64,000 nt of DNA from JAFGXT01 sp963677165 (GTDB taxonomy: Bacteria; Verrucomicrobiota; Lentisphaeria; Victivallales; SZUA-371). The DNA is taken from positions 2,356,001 to 2,420,000 of the forward strand of contig CAXXSX010000002.1 in the NCBI GenBank assembly GCA_963677165.2. The letters run 5' to 3'. This document shows positions 34,885 to 43,986 of this stretch, piece after piece (within the stretch, counting starts at the first letter, position 1; every line of letters begins with the position of its first letter). The notes below the pieces were generated by a model that saw nothing but the letters and a program-made list of their open reading frames with translations, did no database searches and was not told where the DNA came from. The position numbers were made by a program, and so were the translations under genes.

Positions 34885-37800
34885 TCATTTTCTTTCGACT
34901 TTGTACTGCTTGAGTTTGATCTCTCCAGCTTCTTTATTTTGCTTGATGTCAAAATTGAATCCCAGAAATCGGATTGGATAATCGATCTTTCCATCTTTAT
35001 TACCACCATAATGAATTTTTGTGGTGATCGCTTTTGTCGTGTCGAAACTTACCGTGTTCCATTGTTCCGCAACCGGTTTTACATGCCGTTTAATCTGGAA
35101 AAATTCACCTTTTTTGTCAATGAACATCAAGCTGATGGCATACAGAGGAGCGTTGCCGGAGTTATAATCCAGAGTAATCTGTTTTTTCAGCTGTTCCGGT
35201 TTTTGGGCGAATCCTTTCGGTCTTTTTAGATAAAATGAACCATATGATTTCCTATCCGTTTGCCAGGCCAATTTTAGTTCGGTATTCTCCTCGTTTGCGC
35301 CGATCTTGAAACCTTTCGAGTAAGTGATCCAGATTTTTGGATTCACTGGTACGGATGAAACTTTTTCTGCATATTCTGTTACTTTATATGGCTCAATGAT
35401 GAGCTTCCCGTCCTCGTTGTTCCGTTTAATATCGAAGTTAAAGCCCAGAATTCGAACAGGGAAATCAACCTTTCCATCATTATTGCCTCCGTAATGAATC
35501 TTGGTTGTTATAATTTTGGACACATCGAAATCAACCGTAATCCATTGGTCTGGTTTTACTTTTATATTCTTCTTAATCTGGAAGAATTCGCCTTTGCCGT
35601 CAATAAACATCAGGCTCACTGCATGAAGTGGGGCGTTTCCCGGGTTGAATTTAATGGAAACCTGCTTGTTCAGCTGTTTTGAATCAGAGACAAATTCCAT
35701 AGGCTTTTTTAAGTAGAATGAACCAAACCCTTTTCTTTCGGCCTGATAACTTAACTCCAGTAGGGTTTTTTCTTTGTTTGTGTCGATTTTGAAACCGGAA
35801 GAATAAGTGATCCAGCGTGACGGATTTACCTGTTTCGGAGTTACTATGCACTGGACACGATCCGTATATTCAATACCCTTTGCGCTTTCGAAAACGGCAC
35901 CAAGATAGTATGGTTTATTTTTCTGGACCCAGTCCTGAGCTTTGACTGTAAAAGTTATTGATGCCATGCCGCCAGCGGGGATTTCCACGGTTTTGACTTT
36001 CGGAGATATATCCCATTCCCAAGTTCTCCAGTCCGCGGGAGATACCAGCTTCACGCTGCCTTTCAGCGGCTTGGCCTGGAGGTTATAGATATGAACAGTT
36101 ACAGGAGTAGACTGTCCGCTTTCAAATTCTCTGAATATTCCACTGACCAGGTCACAGGCCCGTTTTTTGTTGGATTGGGGTGGCAGAATTGCTACTTTTG
36201 CGTGTTTGAAATTGATTTTTTGGATATCAGAAGCAGTTTTTACTTTTGTCAGTTCGGGCTGGATATCTCCGCTGATAAATACCGGGTATTCATCAACCGG
36301 AACCGTAACGGCACCACCGCTGACGGATAATTTTTCCGTATTACCGTCAAGGGTAACCAGTTTGGCGTTTGCAGCAGGAATTTTTATTTTCACCGGTGGC
36401 TTAATCAATTTTTCGAAAGGAGTTTTAAATTCACTATCGCCCCAGGTGTCATTACGCCAGAGTACCAGAACCTTTTTGCCTGACGGTTGTTTGAACAGCA
36501 GTCCTGCAATACCACCTTGCTTGTCGGAATGTCCTTTCATAAATCCGGCGAATGTTGCGTTGCCGAGCAGTCTGGCGGTTGTACGATAACTCATCGCGGC
36601 TGGTTTCGGCATGCCGTAACGGTCGATCATTCCAAACTCTTCTTCGAGTGATTCAACCGGAACATCCCGATAGTTATAATTTAGAATTTTTGCGGCACCG
36701 AATGCCATTCCGCCCGCCATTGTTTTGGGGACATGTACGGACTGATAGTGGCGGATTTCATCAAGAGTTCTTACCGGCAGCGTGTGCGTGTGGTTATAGG
36801 TGCATACGCCGATTTCAGTAAGCCATACCGGTTTATTCGGAATGCCTGCCGCAGCCTTCCAGCCGTTCAGAGAACGCATCTTGCCGATGATTCCCCAGAA
36901 GGCCGGTACATAAAAACCGTAGATGTGCGATGCGATGGAATTACAGAAATCACCGCTGCGCATTGCCAGTACCTGCGGATGAATCGCGTTGATATCGCCA
37001 ATCATCACATTGCAGTCGGGATCGGCCAGTTTGGCGGCGATGTATCCAGCCTTTTCAATCTGGGCGTAGTCTTCAGAAGTGATTCGCCAGTATGTCGGTT
37101 CGTTACCCAGTTCCCAGTCGTGACACCAGGCTTTTTGGGATTTGACCAGGTTATATACGTTTTCGGCATACCATGCTGCCATTGCGGGAACGCCGTGAGT
37201 TGCCCACTTCTTTACCAGTTCTGGATATTTCTTTTCATTGTCGGCAAGTTTGGAGTAAGAGTTGATTCCTCCTGCGGTTATGATTCCCAGTGGTCTGAAG
37301 CCGTTTTCTTTTATCCGTTTCAGCGCGGTTTGATTGCCGTCATCGTTGTTGTAGCGAACGTCTACCCTGATGATACCGGCGCCGAGACGATGCAGCAGAT
37401 TAAAATCAACCTTTTCAAAGGTGAAGCGTTTTTCCCAGCGGGTGATGTGAACGGTATAGCCGAAATTACCCTTAAGTTTCCAGTCCGGCATTGACTTGCG
37501 CATGACCATCAGCGGAATCATTTTCTTTTGCCCGTTGAATGAAGGATCGTGAGGCGTAATAACCAGCTCATAATAACCATCTTTTTGCGGGACGGCTATT
37601 GTCAGGTCGTTAACTCCTTTGTTCAGGGCTACATCAAATGTTTTGGAATATACCGTTTGATTGCGGAAATTGCGGATGAGTGTATCGACTTTCAGATTAC
37701 CGGTTTTTTCGCTGCGCAAACGCAGGATTGCTTTATCTTCTTTATTAATAAAATAATTATTTCGAGTGTTGAGTTTCGGCGCGATTGACAACGGTCCGGT

Positions 37801-38571
37801 CGCGGCAATTCGAAATCCGGTCTCAACCGAATTCTTGTATTCCGGGCATTGGTGATGGGTTATGCCGTTTAGTCTCTTACTATCTGTATTCTTATCGACT
37901 GCCCCAAGAAGAATAGTCGCTCCGCCGTAATATTTGTCTTCAACCCATTCGCGTGTCCCTGATGAATAATTTCCCAGTCCGTAATGCGATGGTTCGCTGC
38001 GGTTCTCTTTTGTTACCTTACGGTATTTGCCGTTACCGTCATAGAATGCGGCCTTGTGGAACTCATGTATATTGGGGATATAATATAAACATGGGGCTGT
38101 TGGAGTTGTTAGATTTCGCCAGCCGATAATGGCCGGATGTACTTTCCCGTTTTCTCTCGGCAGGTTTGCAATCTTGTATACCTCTGCCCCTGACAGCCAG
38201 TTGCAGTAGCGTGCGGCATTTACTCTGGTAATGAAACTTACTGGTTTATTTGCTGTTCCCTGTTTGGGTGCATAAGAGTATGATCCGGAATTACCGGTCC
38301 TGACGATTGCCATTTTAGAATTATAAAGATTGTTGGAATCGGTCTTTGCTGTTGCGTTGAGGAACTCGGCGTACTCACTATTGGTTACTTCACGTTTACC
38401 AATTTTATACGGATAATTTACTACGCCCCTGGCGTAGGGTCGTTTGTAGGCGCCGTAAGTGATCTTTTCTCCGGGATTTCCCGCATCGTTTATTTGAATC
38501 AGTTCAGGAGCTGCAAACACAATATTTGCGGCTCCGAACAGTATGAGAGAGCATGCCAGTGATCGTACCAT
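34885..38571 (-). CDS. Large secreted multidomain glycosidase (FGE-like + GH-A + tandem modules)
   Basis: A 1228-residue exported protein (signal peptide MVRSLACSLILFGAANIVFA). Residues about 45-258 are an FGE-sulfatase/SUMF1-type domain (REVTNSEYAEFLN, ARYCNWLSG, TREWVED, ETGFR). Residues about 270-365 are a beta linker. About 370-690 is a clan GH-A barrel with acid/base E491 in WELGNEP and nucleophile E586 in VWLTEIG. A NEW3-like beta domain follows (about 800-905). Two tandem 150-residue modules (about 917-1066 and 1078-1228) end the protein and are about 60% identical (89 of 148 by hand). The FGE-like part is more likely a binding or structural domain than an active formylglycine maker. 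Third gene after a GntR regulator and a pseudopilin on the same strand. Confidence 0.85.
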   Translation of the reverse strand: MVRSLACSLILFGAANIVFAAPELIQINDAGNPGEKITYGAYKRPYARGVVNYPYKIGKREVTNSEYAEFLNATAKTDSNNLYNSKMAIVRTGNSGSYSYAPKQGTANKPVSFITRVNAARYCNWLSGAEVYKIANLPRENGKVHPAIIGWRNLTTPTAPCLYYIPNIHEFHKAAFYDGNGKYRKVTKENRSEPSHYGLGNYSSGTREWVEDKYYGGATILLGAVDKNTDSKRLNGITHHQCPEYKNSVETGFRIAATGPLSIAPKLNTRNNYFINKEDKAILRLRSEKTGNLKVDTLIRNFRNQTVYSKTFDVALNKGVNDLTIAVPQKDGYYELVITPHDPSFNGQKKMIPLMVMRKSMPDWKLKGNFGYTVHITRWEKRFTFEKVDFNLLHRLGAGIIRVDVRYNNDDGNQTALKRIKENGFRPLGIITAGGINSYSKLADNEKKYPELVKKWATHGVPAMAAWYAENVYNLVKSQKAWCHDWELGNEPTYWRITSEDYAQIEKAGYIAAKLADPDCNVMIGDINAIHPQVLAMRSGDFCNSIASHIYGFYVPAFWGIIGKMRSLNGWKAAAGIPNKPVWLTEIGVCTYNHTHTLPVRTLDEIRHYQSVHVPKTMAGGMAFGAAKILNYNYRDVPVESLEEEFGMIDRYGMPKPAAMSYRTTARLLGNATFAGFMKGHSDKQGGIAGLLFKQPSGKKVLVLWRNDTWGDSEFKTPFEKLIKPPVKIKIPAANAKLVTLDGNTEKLSVSGGAVTVPVDEYPVFISGDIQPELTKVKTASDIQKINFKHAKVAILPPQSNKKRACDLVSGIFREFESGQSTPVTVHIYNLQAKPLKGSVKLVSPADWRTWEWDISPKVKTVEIPAGGMASITFTVKAQDWVQKNKPYYLGAVFESAKGIEYTDRVQCIVTPKQVNPSRWITYSSGFKIDTNKEKTLLELSYQAERKGFGSFYLKKPMEFVSDSKQLNKQVSIKFNPGNAPLHAVSLMFIDGKGEFFQIKKNIKVKPDQWITVDFDVSKIITTKIHYGGNNDGKVDFPVRILGFNFDIKRNNEDGKLIIEPYKVTEYAEKVSSVPVNPKIWITYSKGFKIGANEENTELKLAWQTDRKSYGSFYLKRPKGFAQKPEQLKKQITLDYNSGNAPLYAISLMFIDKKGEFFQIKRHVKPVAEQWNTVSFDTTKAITTKIHYGGNKDGKIDYPIRFLGFNFDIKQNKEAGEIKLKQYKVERK
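34888..35823 (-). repeat. Intragenic tandem duplication encoding two CBM-like modules
   Basis: The coding stretches 35374-35823 and 34888-35340 encode two homologous modules, both with WITYS, GSFYLK, SLMFID, KGEFFQIK, TKIHYGG and LGFNFDIK. About 60% protein identity suggests an older duplication kept by selection, probably for multivalent glycan binding. Confidence 0.85.
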
Positions 38572-38643
38572 GATATTAGCCTTTAGATGTTTGTGATATA
38601 TAATTGTTTTGCTAAGCTATTATTGAAAGAGTTGATAATATTC

Positions 38644-39357
38644 TTACCAGATGTCTTTATACTGCCAGAGGGCAACACCCCACCAGTTATAGGATTTGGT
38701 TGGAAATTCGTTGCCTCGCCAGGTATTTCCGTGCGCACGATATTTGATGCTTTGGGCGTGACCGTCCAGATAGACGCCGTTCATACTTTTTCCCGATGAA
38801 TGATCGAAGCGAATTTCTTTTTCAAACGTGGAAAGAGTAGTGCCGGCGAATGTTGCCCATTGGGTTATATAGTTATGACTATCCAGAACGGATGGACACA
38901 TTGACGGCTTTGATATTTTGGTGGGTCTGACCTGACCGGTAACAGCATGGCATCCGGAATCCTGTGCGTTCCACATAATACCGACGTTAGCCGCATAACC
39001 GCCAGTTCCGTACTGCCGTTTGTTATTTAACTTGAGTATTTTCATTGATGGGCATTCCCACAGTTTATTGACGCATTCGCTGCCGTTTTTGTGCCGTCCG
39101 CCAAAGTACAGGCTGTCAACTACCCCATGCCATTGATTCTTGAAATCCCAGGTGTAGCCGACTGACATTGGCAGTACTCCGAAGTCATTTGTATAATACA
39201 GCACGCCCATTTGTATCTGTTTTAGATTGGACATACAGCTACTGGCTTTTGCTACATCACGTGCCCGCGACAGTGATGGCAGCAGCATGGAGGCTAGAAT
39301 AGCAATAATTGCTATTACAACCAGAAGTTCGATGAGTGTGAATTTCTTCTTGCGCAT
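38644..39357 (-). CDS. Pseudopilin-like protein, H-X-DG type
   Basis: A 237-residue pseudopilin-like protein: leader MRKKK, then FTLIELLVVIAIIAILASML, then a globular domain with several Cys and Trp residues and HSSGKSMNGVYLDGH, an H-X-DG signature with two extra residues. The -1 residue is Lys. It starts 14 bp after the GntR stop and precedes the 1228-residue glycosidase by about 70 bp, so the three form an operon. Membrane-anchored; role unproven. Confidence 0.86.
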   Translation of the reverse strand: MRKKKFTLIELLVVIAIIAILASMLLPSLSRARDVAKASSCMSNLKQIQMGVLYYTNDFGVLPMSVGYTWDFKNQWHGVVDSLYFGGRHKNGSECVNKLWECPSMKILKLNNKRQYGTGGYAANVGIMWNAQDSGCHAVTGQVRPTKISKPSMCPSVLDSHNYITQWATFAGTTLSTFEKEIRFDHSSGKSMNGVYLDGHAQSIKYRAHGNTWRGNEFPTKSYNWWGVALWQYKDIW

Positions 39358-39371
39358 GATAGTTCTTTCTC

Positions 39372-40466
39372 CTATTCTATGATGTGTTTTACACTTTTTC
39401 TTTCAATCACTTTCACTTTGTATAATTTAGTCTGTGGAAAATCTTTAAAGTCACCGGAGGCAATCGAATAAATGTCCTGAAGCATCTGTACATAATTACA
39501 GGAGGCACTGGTAAGAGCCGGGGTGGCAAATCGATTATACCAGTAGTCCGCAGAACCGATCACACTGATATCTTCCGGAATTCGAAAACCTTGTTCTGCA
39601 AAAGTCTGGAGTGCAGCGAAAGATCCCGAAGTCGAACAAAATGCCATTGCGGTAATATGTTCTTTACGGATAACATCAAGGTTGTCCATCACCAGATTTT
39701 GGGCTTCTTCGGCGGCATTGGCCCAGCTCTTTATGGACTTTGTAAAGAAGTAGTACTCTATGCCGTCTGCCTCTTTTATCGCGGCTTTAACGCCTTTTCT
39801 GTATGCCTCATCGTTATCCGAATATGGTTCATTTCTGACATATCCAATTTTCTTATGCCCTTTTTCGATATAATATTTGGTTACGGCATAGCCGGTATAG
39901 TAGGAATCAGGCAATAGTGAAAATACATTTTGGGGCAGATTATATTTAAACTGATTGTCCGCCAGTACAACTGGAACTTTCATATGACCGAATGCATTAA
40001 CGGTCTCCTGAGGAAGACGTTCCGATCCGCTGTTGACTATTATTCCTTTGAGATCATCACAATCTGATGCTGAATTTATTAAGCCGTCAAGTGATTCGCC
40101 TTTACTTAGTCTGAAATGAGCAATTTGAAAATTATCTTGAATTGCCGATTGTTCGAAAGTCAGCAGCATATCCCAGAGTATTTCTGACTGGTACATAGGA
40201 TAAGCAAAGAAAATGGTCCCGCTTTTTTTCTGTTTGGGAGCGATATGTTTGGTTTGCCCCGGTATTACCGCCGTTATTCCGGCTCCCTGCTGGCGTCGGA
40301 TGATCCCCTCGCTTTCAAGCTCCTGGAGTGCTTTAGATACAGGAGCCTGCGATACTCCGAAGTGACGCTGTATTTCGCGTACCGTCGGCATTTTTTTATT
40401 TGCTCCTGGCTTACGCGCTTCGGTTTGAAGCCATTCTTTGATCATCTCGTATTTTAGCTGCGCCAC
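39372..40466 (-). CDS. GntR-type regulator with LacI-like sensor domain
   Basis: A 364-residue regulator. The winged helix (residues about 5-75) reads KKMPTVREIQRHFGVSQAPVSKALQELESEGIIRRQQGAG. Residues about 80-360 form a LacI-like sugar-binding fold (KGHKKIGYVRNEP, PEDISVIGSADYW). First gene of the operon with the pseudopilin and the large glycosidase; it presumably represses all three until its sugar ligand appears. It is a distant paralogue of the GntR-type protein at 15.9 kb, sharing domain order but little sequence. Confidence 0.88.
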   Translation of the reverse strand: MAQLKYEMIKEWLQTEARKPGANKKMPTVREIQRHFGVSQAPVSKALQELESEGIIRRQQGAGITAVIPGQTKHIAPKQKKSGTIFFAYPMYQSEILWDMLLTFEQSAIQDNFQIAHFRLSKGESLDGLINSASDCDDLKGIIVNSGSERLPQETVNAFGHMKVPVVLADNQFKYNLPQNVFSLLPDSYYTGYAVTKYYIEKGHKKIGYVRNEPYSDNDEAYRKGVKAAIKEADGIEYYFFTKSIKSWANAAEEAQNLVMDNLDVIRKEHITAMAFCSTSGSFAALQTFAEQGFRIPEDISVIGSADYWYNRFATPALTSASCNYVQMLQDIYSIASGDFKDFPQTKLYKVKVIERKSVKHIIE

Positions 40467-40516
40467 CTGATTGTCCTCTTATATAAAAAAAATTGAAGCA
40501 CTGTATCGATGCAATT

Positions 40517-40545
40517 ATTATAGCGTAAAATCAGTACAATGTCAA
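40517..40545 (-). promoter_or_regulatory. Perfect consensus sigma-70 promoter of the GntR operon
   Basis: On the minus strand TTGACA (40540-40545) and TATAAT (40517-40522) are separated by exactly 17 bp. A promoter this strong in front of a repressor gene implies tight repression; the ATCGAT-centred sequence just downstream (around 40505-40512) may be part of the operator but is only weakly symmetric. Confidence 0.8.
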
Positions 40546-40627
40546 TACTTTCAGGAAAATTATTAATGAAATCTTGCTTACAGCGTAATCTCACTCTCTT
40601 TGCGAGATACCCTGCAAAACATTTTCA

Positions 40628-40715
40628 GGTAGGGCGTGATCTCCGAGCGCGCCGTTTTCCAGAATTTTGTGTTCAGGTACAAAATTGCGGACGGTTGCGG
40701 AGAAGCGTCCCTACC
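40628..40715 (+). repeat. 88-bp interspersed element, copy 2
   Basis: The ends are imperfect inverted repeats: GGTAGGGCGTGATCTCCG on the left and, on the other strand of the right end, GGTAGGGACGCTTCTCCG. A central AATTTTGTG...TACAAAATT hairpin lies inside. It aligns with the complement of 27809-27896. It lies in the 307-bp spacer between the GntR promoter and the end of the SDR gene; apart from promoter and element, I see nothing else in that spacer. Confidence 0.65.
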
Positions 40716-40773
40716 CATGCATACATTTCTGCCGCAGTGGCATTTGAACTTACAAAAGAAGTGAGCCAATACC

Positions 40774-41490
40774 TTACAGCCGTTCGTATATCTGCCATGG
40801 AAGAAGCTTGAGCAATAACGCGATCAGCTTCCAGCGACGGGTTACATAGATGTAGCGTTTTTTCTTTTTCAGTCCTGATATCATTATTTTGGCGGCGGTC
40901 TGGGGCAAACACATCCAGAATATGCCGTCACCTTTTGCCATGCGGGTATCAACGAATCCCGGGATTATAGTGGTCAGGTTTACCGATTGTTTTTCCTTGC
41001 GGGCTTTAGAGGACATTCCTTCCAGATATTTTAGAATATATGATTTAGATGCCGAATAACCGCTGTCATTTCTTGAACCCCTGAAAGCCGCGATCGAAGT
41101 GATTGCTGCGATGTGTCCGCTGCCTTGTACCGATAAGTAATTGTATGATAGATTGATGATTTCAGTGAATGCCATGACATTCACTTCTAAAGTTTTGCGG
41201 CATAGTTCCCAGTTGAGCAAAGGGTTGATCTCGCCGTAACCGGCACAATATATAATAAGGTCTATATGGTCAAAACTCTTATAAAAATCACTAATCAGTG
41301 ATGCCCGGCTTTCCTGCTCAAGATCAGCTGCAAGTATTTTGCTTTGTGCCTGTATTTCCTGAGACAGGGATATCAATTCTTTTTCTCGTCTGGCGATTAG
41401 ACCAAGGCAATTTTCTTTGTTTTGACCGTATTGTTTGGCCAGTTCGCGTCCGATTCCGGATGACGCACCGATAATTATTACATTACTCAT
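40774..41490 (-). CDS. Short-chain dehydrogenase/reductase
   Basis: A 238-residue classical SDR: cofactor motif IIGASSGIGREL (residues about 5-16), a NAG-like CAGYGE motif (about 85), catalytic Ser in ITSIAAF, and YSASK (Tyr/Lys, about 147-151). The C-terminus is basic and hydrophobic (KKKKRYIYVTRRWKLIALLLKLLPW), suggesting membrane association as in lipid- or fatty-acyl-modifying members. Substrate unknown. Divergent from the Nudix gene, with about 120 bp between them. Confidence 0.85.
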   Translation of the reverse strand: MSNVIIIGASSGIGRELAKQYGQNKENCLGLIARREKELISLSQEIQAQSKILAADLEQESRASLISDFYKSFDHIDLIIYCAGYGEINPLLNWELCRKTLEVNVMAFTEIINLSYNYLSVQGSGHIAAITSIAAFRGSRNDSGYSASKSYILKYLEGMSSKARKEKQSVNLTTIIPGFVDTRMAKGDGIFWMCLPQTAAKIMISGLKKKKRYIYVTRRWKLIALLLKLLPWQIYERL

Positions 41491-41609
41491 TCTATTAGTG
41501 TTTCCCTTTTTTTACAAGAACTGAATATAGTTGATGTTGAGCGGAATACAATTGTATCTATTAGTAAGTTATGTTATATTGCGATGTGGCAACATAAGGA
41601 ATTAGTAAT

Positions 41610-42242
41610 ATGACGGATAACGATATAAAAGACATCTGCCTTGACTGGGCGGTTGAATTGCAGTTTATCGCGCAGGCGGGTCTGGCCTACTCGAAGGATC
41701 CGTTTGATCTTGAACGCTTCGAGCGAATACGCGAGATCGCGGCTGAAATGATGAGCGCGAAATCCGGCCTTACCATGGATAAAGTAAAAGAACTGTTCTG
41801 TAATGAATCCGGTTTTCAGACCCCTAAGATGGATACGCGCGGGGTTGTAATTGAAGATAATAAGATTTTGCTGGTAAAAGAAACCGATGGACTCTGGGCG
41901 ATACCCGGAGGATGGGTGGATGTCAACCAGTCCATCAAGTCGAATGTTGAAAAAGAGGTAAAAGAGGAAGCCGGGCTTGATGTTGTAGCCGAACGGATTG
42001 TAGCGCTTCATGACCGAAAAAAACACAATCTGCCGCCGCGTGCCTATGGTATTTGTAAAATATTTATATTGTGTCGTAGACTGGGCGGAGAATTTGTTTC
42101 CAATACCGAAACGGTTGACAGCGGCTTTTTTGCTTTAGATGAACTACCTGATTCATTGGCGGTTGCAAAAAGTAATCTGGAACAAATCAAACTTTGTTTT
42201 GATGCTTCTAAAGATGAAAATTGGCAACCGGTATTTGACTAA
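41610..42242 (+). CDS. Nudix hydrolase with N-terminal helical domain
   Basis: A 210-residue nucleotide-diphosphate hydrolase. Residues about 1-65 (WAVELQFIAQAGLAYSKDPFD) match the N-terminal domain of the ADP-ribose/CDP-choline-type Nudix enzymes. The Nudix box (about 108-130) reads GWVDVNQSIKSNVEKEV then KEEAGL, so the metal-coordinating core EVKEEAGL is intact. The early Glu of the Gx5E part is Gln and the Arg is Lys, both uncommon. Cytoplasmic. The epimerase-like gene follows within 30 bp on the same strand. Confidence 0.85.
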   Translation: MTDNDIKDICLDWAVELQFIAQAGLAYSKDPFDLERFERIREIAAEMMSAKSGLTMDKVKELFCNESGFQTPKMDTRGVVIEDNKILLVKETDGLWAIPGGWVDVNQSIKSNVEKEVKEEAGLDVVAERIVALHDRKKHNLPPRAYGICKIFILCRRLGGEFVSNTETVDSGFFALDELPDSLAVAKSNLEQIKLCFDASKDENWQPVFD

Positions 42243-42270
42243 TTACTTAAAAATTAATCACTTAAAAATT

Positions 42271-42996
42271 ATGACTGTATTAAAAATTGGAATTACCGGA
42301 GCCGATGGATTTATTGGACGTAATCTGCGGGAGTATTTAGCAAAAGAGCCTGAAGTGGAGGTTATTCCATGTGGAAAAGAAGAATTTAATGATCCGAAAC
42401 AGTTGCGGGATTTTGCTGTTGCCTGCGATAAGATTTTTCATTTCGCGGCGATCAGTCGCCATCCGGACGGACAACACATGTATGACGTGAATATGGATTT
42501 GGTTTGCCGGTTGATCAAGGCATTGATGACGGCAAAAAAGAAACCGCATGTCTTGTTCGCTTCTACTACTCATGAAGCGAAAAAATCTCCATATCACGCC
42601 TCGAAACGTGATGGACGCGATCTATTGAATGACTGGGCGGAGCGTACCAGTGGACTTCATACCTGCCTGCTGCTGCCGAATACGTTTGGACCTTATGGCA
42701 AACCCCACTATAATTCGGTGGTTGCAACTTTTTGTTATAAGGTGGCGAATGGCGAGGAGCCGCAAATCATGATTGACGCTCCGGTGCAACTGATTTATGT
42801 CCGTGAACTTTGTCGCAGACTGCTTAAATTTTCGCGCGGAATGCTTCCGGGACGTACTTTTACCCCTCCACATCAGTACGAGGTGAAGGTATCCAAGATC
42901 CGTGATCTTCTGCTGGAGTTTAAAGATGGGGAAAAACCGAAGCGAGATGATGCTTTTGCAGTAGACTTATACGAGACTTATCAGTCATATTTATAA
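42271..42996 (+). CDS. NAD-dependent epimerase/dehydratase family protein
   Basis: A 241-residue extended SDR. The ATG at 42271 is preferred because the upstream frame runs through the Nudix gene and the Rossmann strand starts right here (KIGITGADGFIGRNL). Catalytic YHASK lies at about 109-113. The shape and length recall the reductase domain of CapF/WbjC-type nucleotide-sugar enzymes (inference). No strong ribosome binding site; it may be coupled to the Nudix gene 28 bp upstream. Confidence 0.75.
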   Translation: MTVLKIGITGADGFIGRNLREYLAKEPEVEVIPCGKEEFNDPKQLRDFAVACDKIFHFAAISRHPDGQHMYDVNMDLVCRLIKALMTAKKKPHVLFASTTHEAKKSPYHASKRDGRDLLNDWAERTSGLHTCLLLPNTFGPYGKPHYNSVVATFCYKVANGEEPQIMIDAPVQLIYVRELCRRLLKFSRGMLPGRTFTPPHQYEVKVSKIRDLLLEFKDGEKPKRDDAFAVDLYETYQSYL

Positions 42997-43063
42997 ATCA
43001 CGAAGTGATTTTGCGGCATCTGCGGGCGTGATCCAACGGCGAAACGTTGGTCGGCAAAGCCGA
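42995..43063. repeat. Three consecutive short-loop hairpins
   Basis: Three perfect stems lie in a row between the epimerase and thioesterase genes: AAATCAC-GAA-GTGATTT (42995-43011), CCAACG-GCGAAA-CGTTGG (43033-43050) and TCGGC-AAA-GCCGA (43051-43063). The decamer GGGCGTGATC between the first two also occurs in the left end of the 88-bp element at 40628. It may be a relative of that element or an mRNA processing site. Confidence 0.5.
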
Positions 43064-43082
43064 AATAAAAAGGGGAAGTAAA

Positions 43083-43805
43083 ATGTTCGAGACGGAACGA
43101 CATGTATATCACAGTTGTGTCGGAGCTGACGGCTTAATGAAAATGCCGGTAGCGGCTGATTTTCTGATGGACTGCTGTCAGTTTCAGGAGCGGTCCGAAT
43201 CTGCTTTTAGTGAACACATGCGACAACATGATATGGCGGTATTTCTGGCATCGCTGCAACTGGATATTTTACGGCGTCCGGCTTTTGGCGAAAAGGTTAT
43301 GGTCAGGGTATCAATCTACGACTGTAAATCCATTTACGGTTTCAGACGGATCACGATTACCGATGAAGTGGGCCAGCTGTGTATGAGGTCTAATGCGATC
43401 GGGGCGTTTTTCAATTTCCGTGAGGGCCGGGCAATGAAGTTGCCGGAAGCGATCCGTACGACTCTAACCATGGAGCAAATTGATGATGATATGGAATGTC
43501 TGCCTCGCAAGATCATCATTCCCGATACTTCATTTGATGCTCTTGATGCGGTCGAAGTACGTCCTTCGCGGGTGGATGGCAACGGACATCTCACCAGTAC
43601 GGAATATCTGGCGATTGCCGAGGACCGTCTGCCGGATGGATTCACATATGATCAAGTTCGCGCCGAATACAAACTTCAGGCAACACCCGGCAGCATGGTT
43701 CAGCCGAACTTTTACCATATTAATGAGCACACTAAGATGTTTAACATTGTCAATCAGGAAGGCCGCACTCACGTCGCCGTTGAGTTTTCAAAGGTTATAA
43801 TGTGA
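43083..43805 (+). CDS. Acyl-ACP thioesterase (double hotdog)
   Basis: A 240-residue protein; the ATG at 43083 follows GGGGAAG and is preferred over TTG at 43047, which lies in a hairpin. It matches the acyl-ACP thioesterase family (PF01643): N-terminal hotdog with HVYHSCVGADGLMKMPVAADFLMDCCQ and a second hotdog with RPSRVDGNGHLTSTEYL, where N and H of the DxNGHL segment are the usual catalytic pair. It would release fatty acids from acyl carrier protein in the cytoplasm. Probably cotranscribed with the preceding genes. Confidence 0.82.
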   Translation: MFETERHVYHSCVGADGLMKMPVAADFLMDCCQFQERSESAFSEHMRQHDMAVFLASLQLDILRRPAFGEKVMVRVSIYDCKSIYGFRRITITDEVGQLCMRSNAIGAFFNFREGRAMKLPEAIRTTLTMEQIDDDMECLPRKIIIPDTSFDALDAVEVRPSRVDGNGHLTSTEYLAIAEDRLPDGFTYDQVRAEYKLQATPGSMVQPNFYHINEHTKMFNIVNQEGRTHVAVEFSKVIM

Positions 43806-43986
43806 CAGAGGACACGACAAAGCTTTGTTTCTTCATAAAGTATTTTTTGAATGTAAATGGAAGAATAAAATACATCAAGACGAAAAATAAACTCCAGCCT
43901 GAATAAAATAGTTTATGTGTGATATTTGGAGTATTTAGAGTGTAATGCGAACATTGTGTCAATTGCCAGTTCAATGCGCAAGTATT

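Noticed and set aside
36733..37494. Open frame of 253 codons on the plus strand
   Set aside because: It lies fully antisense to the GH-A part of the 1228-residue glycosidase, has no ribosome binding site or motif, and reads as low-likelihood protein.
34885..38571. FGE-like domain as a sulfatase-maturing enzyme
   Set aside because: No sulfatase gene is nearby and the domain is fused to a secreted glycosidase; a structural or binding role is more likely.
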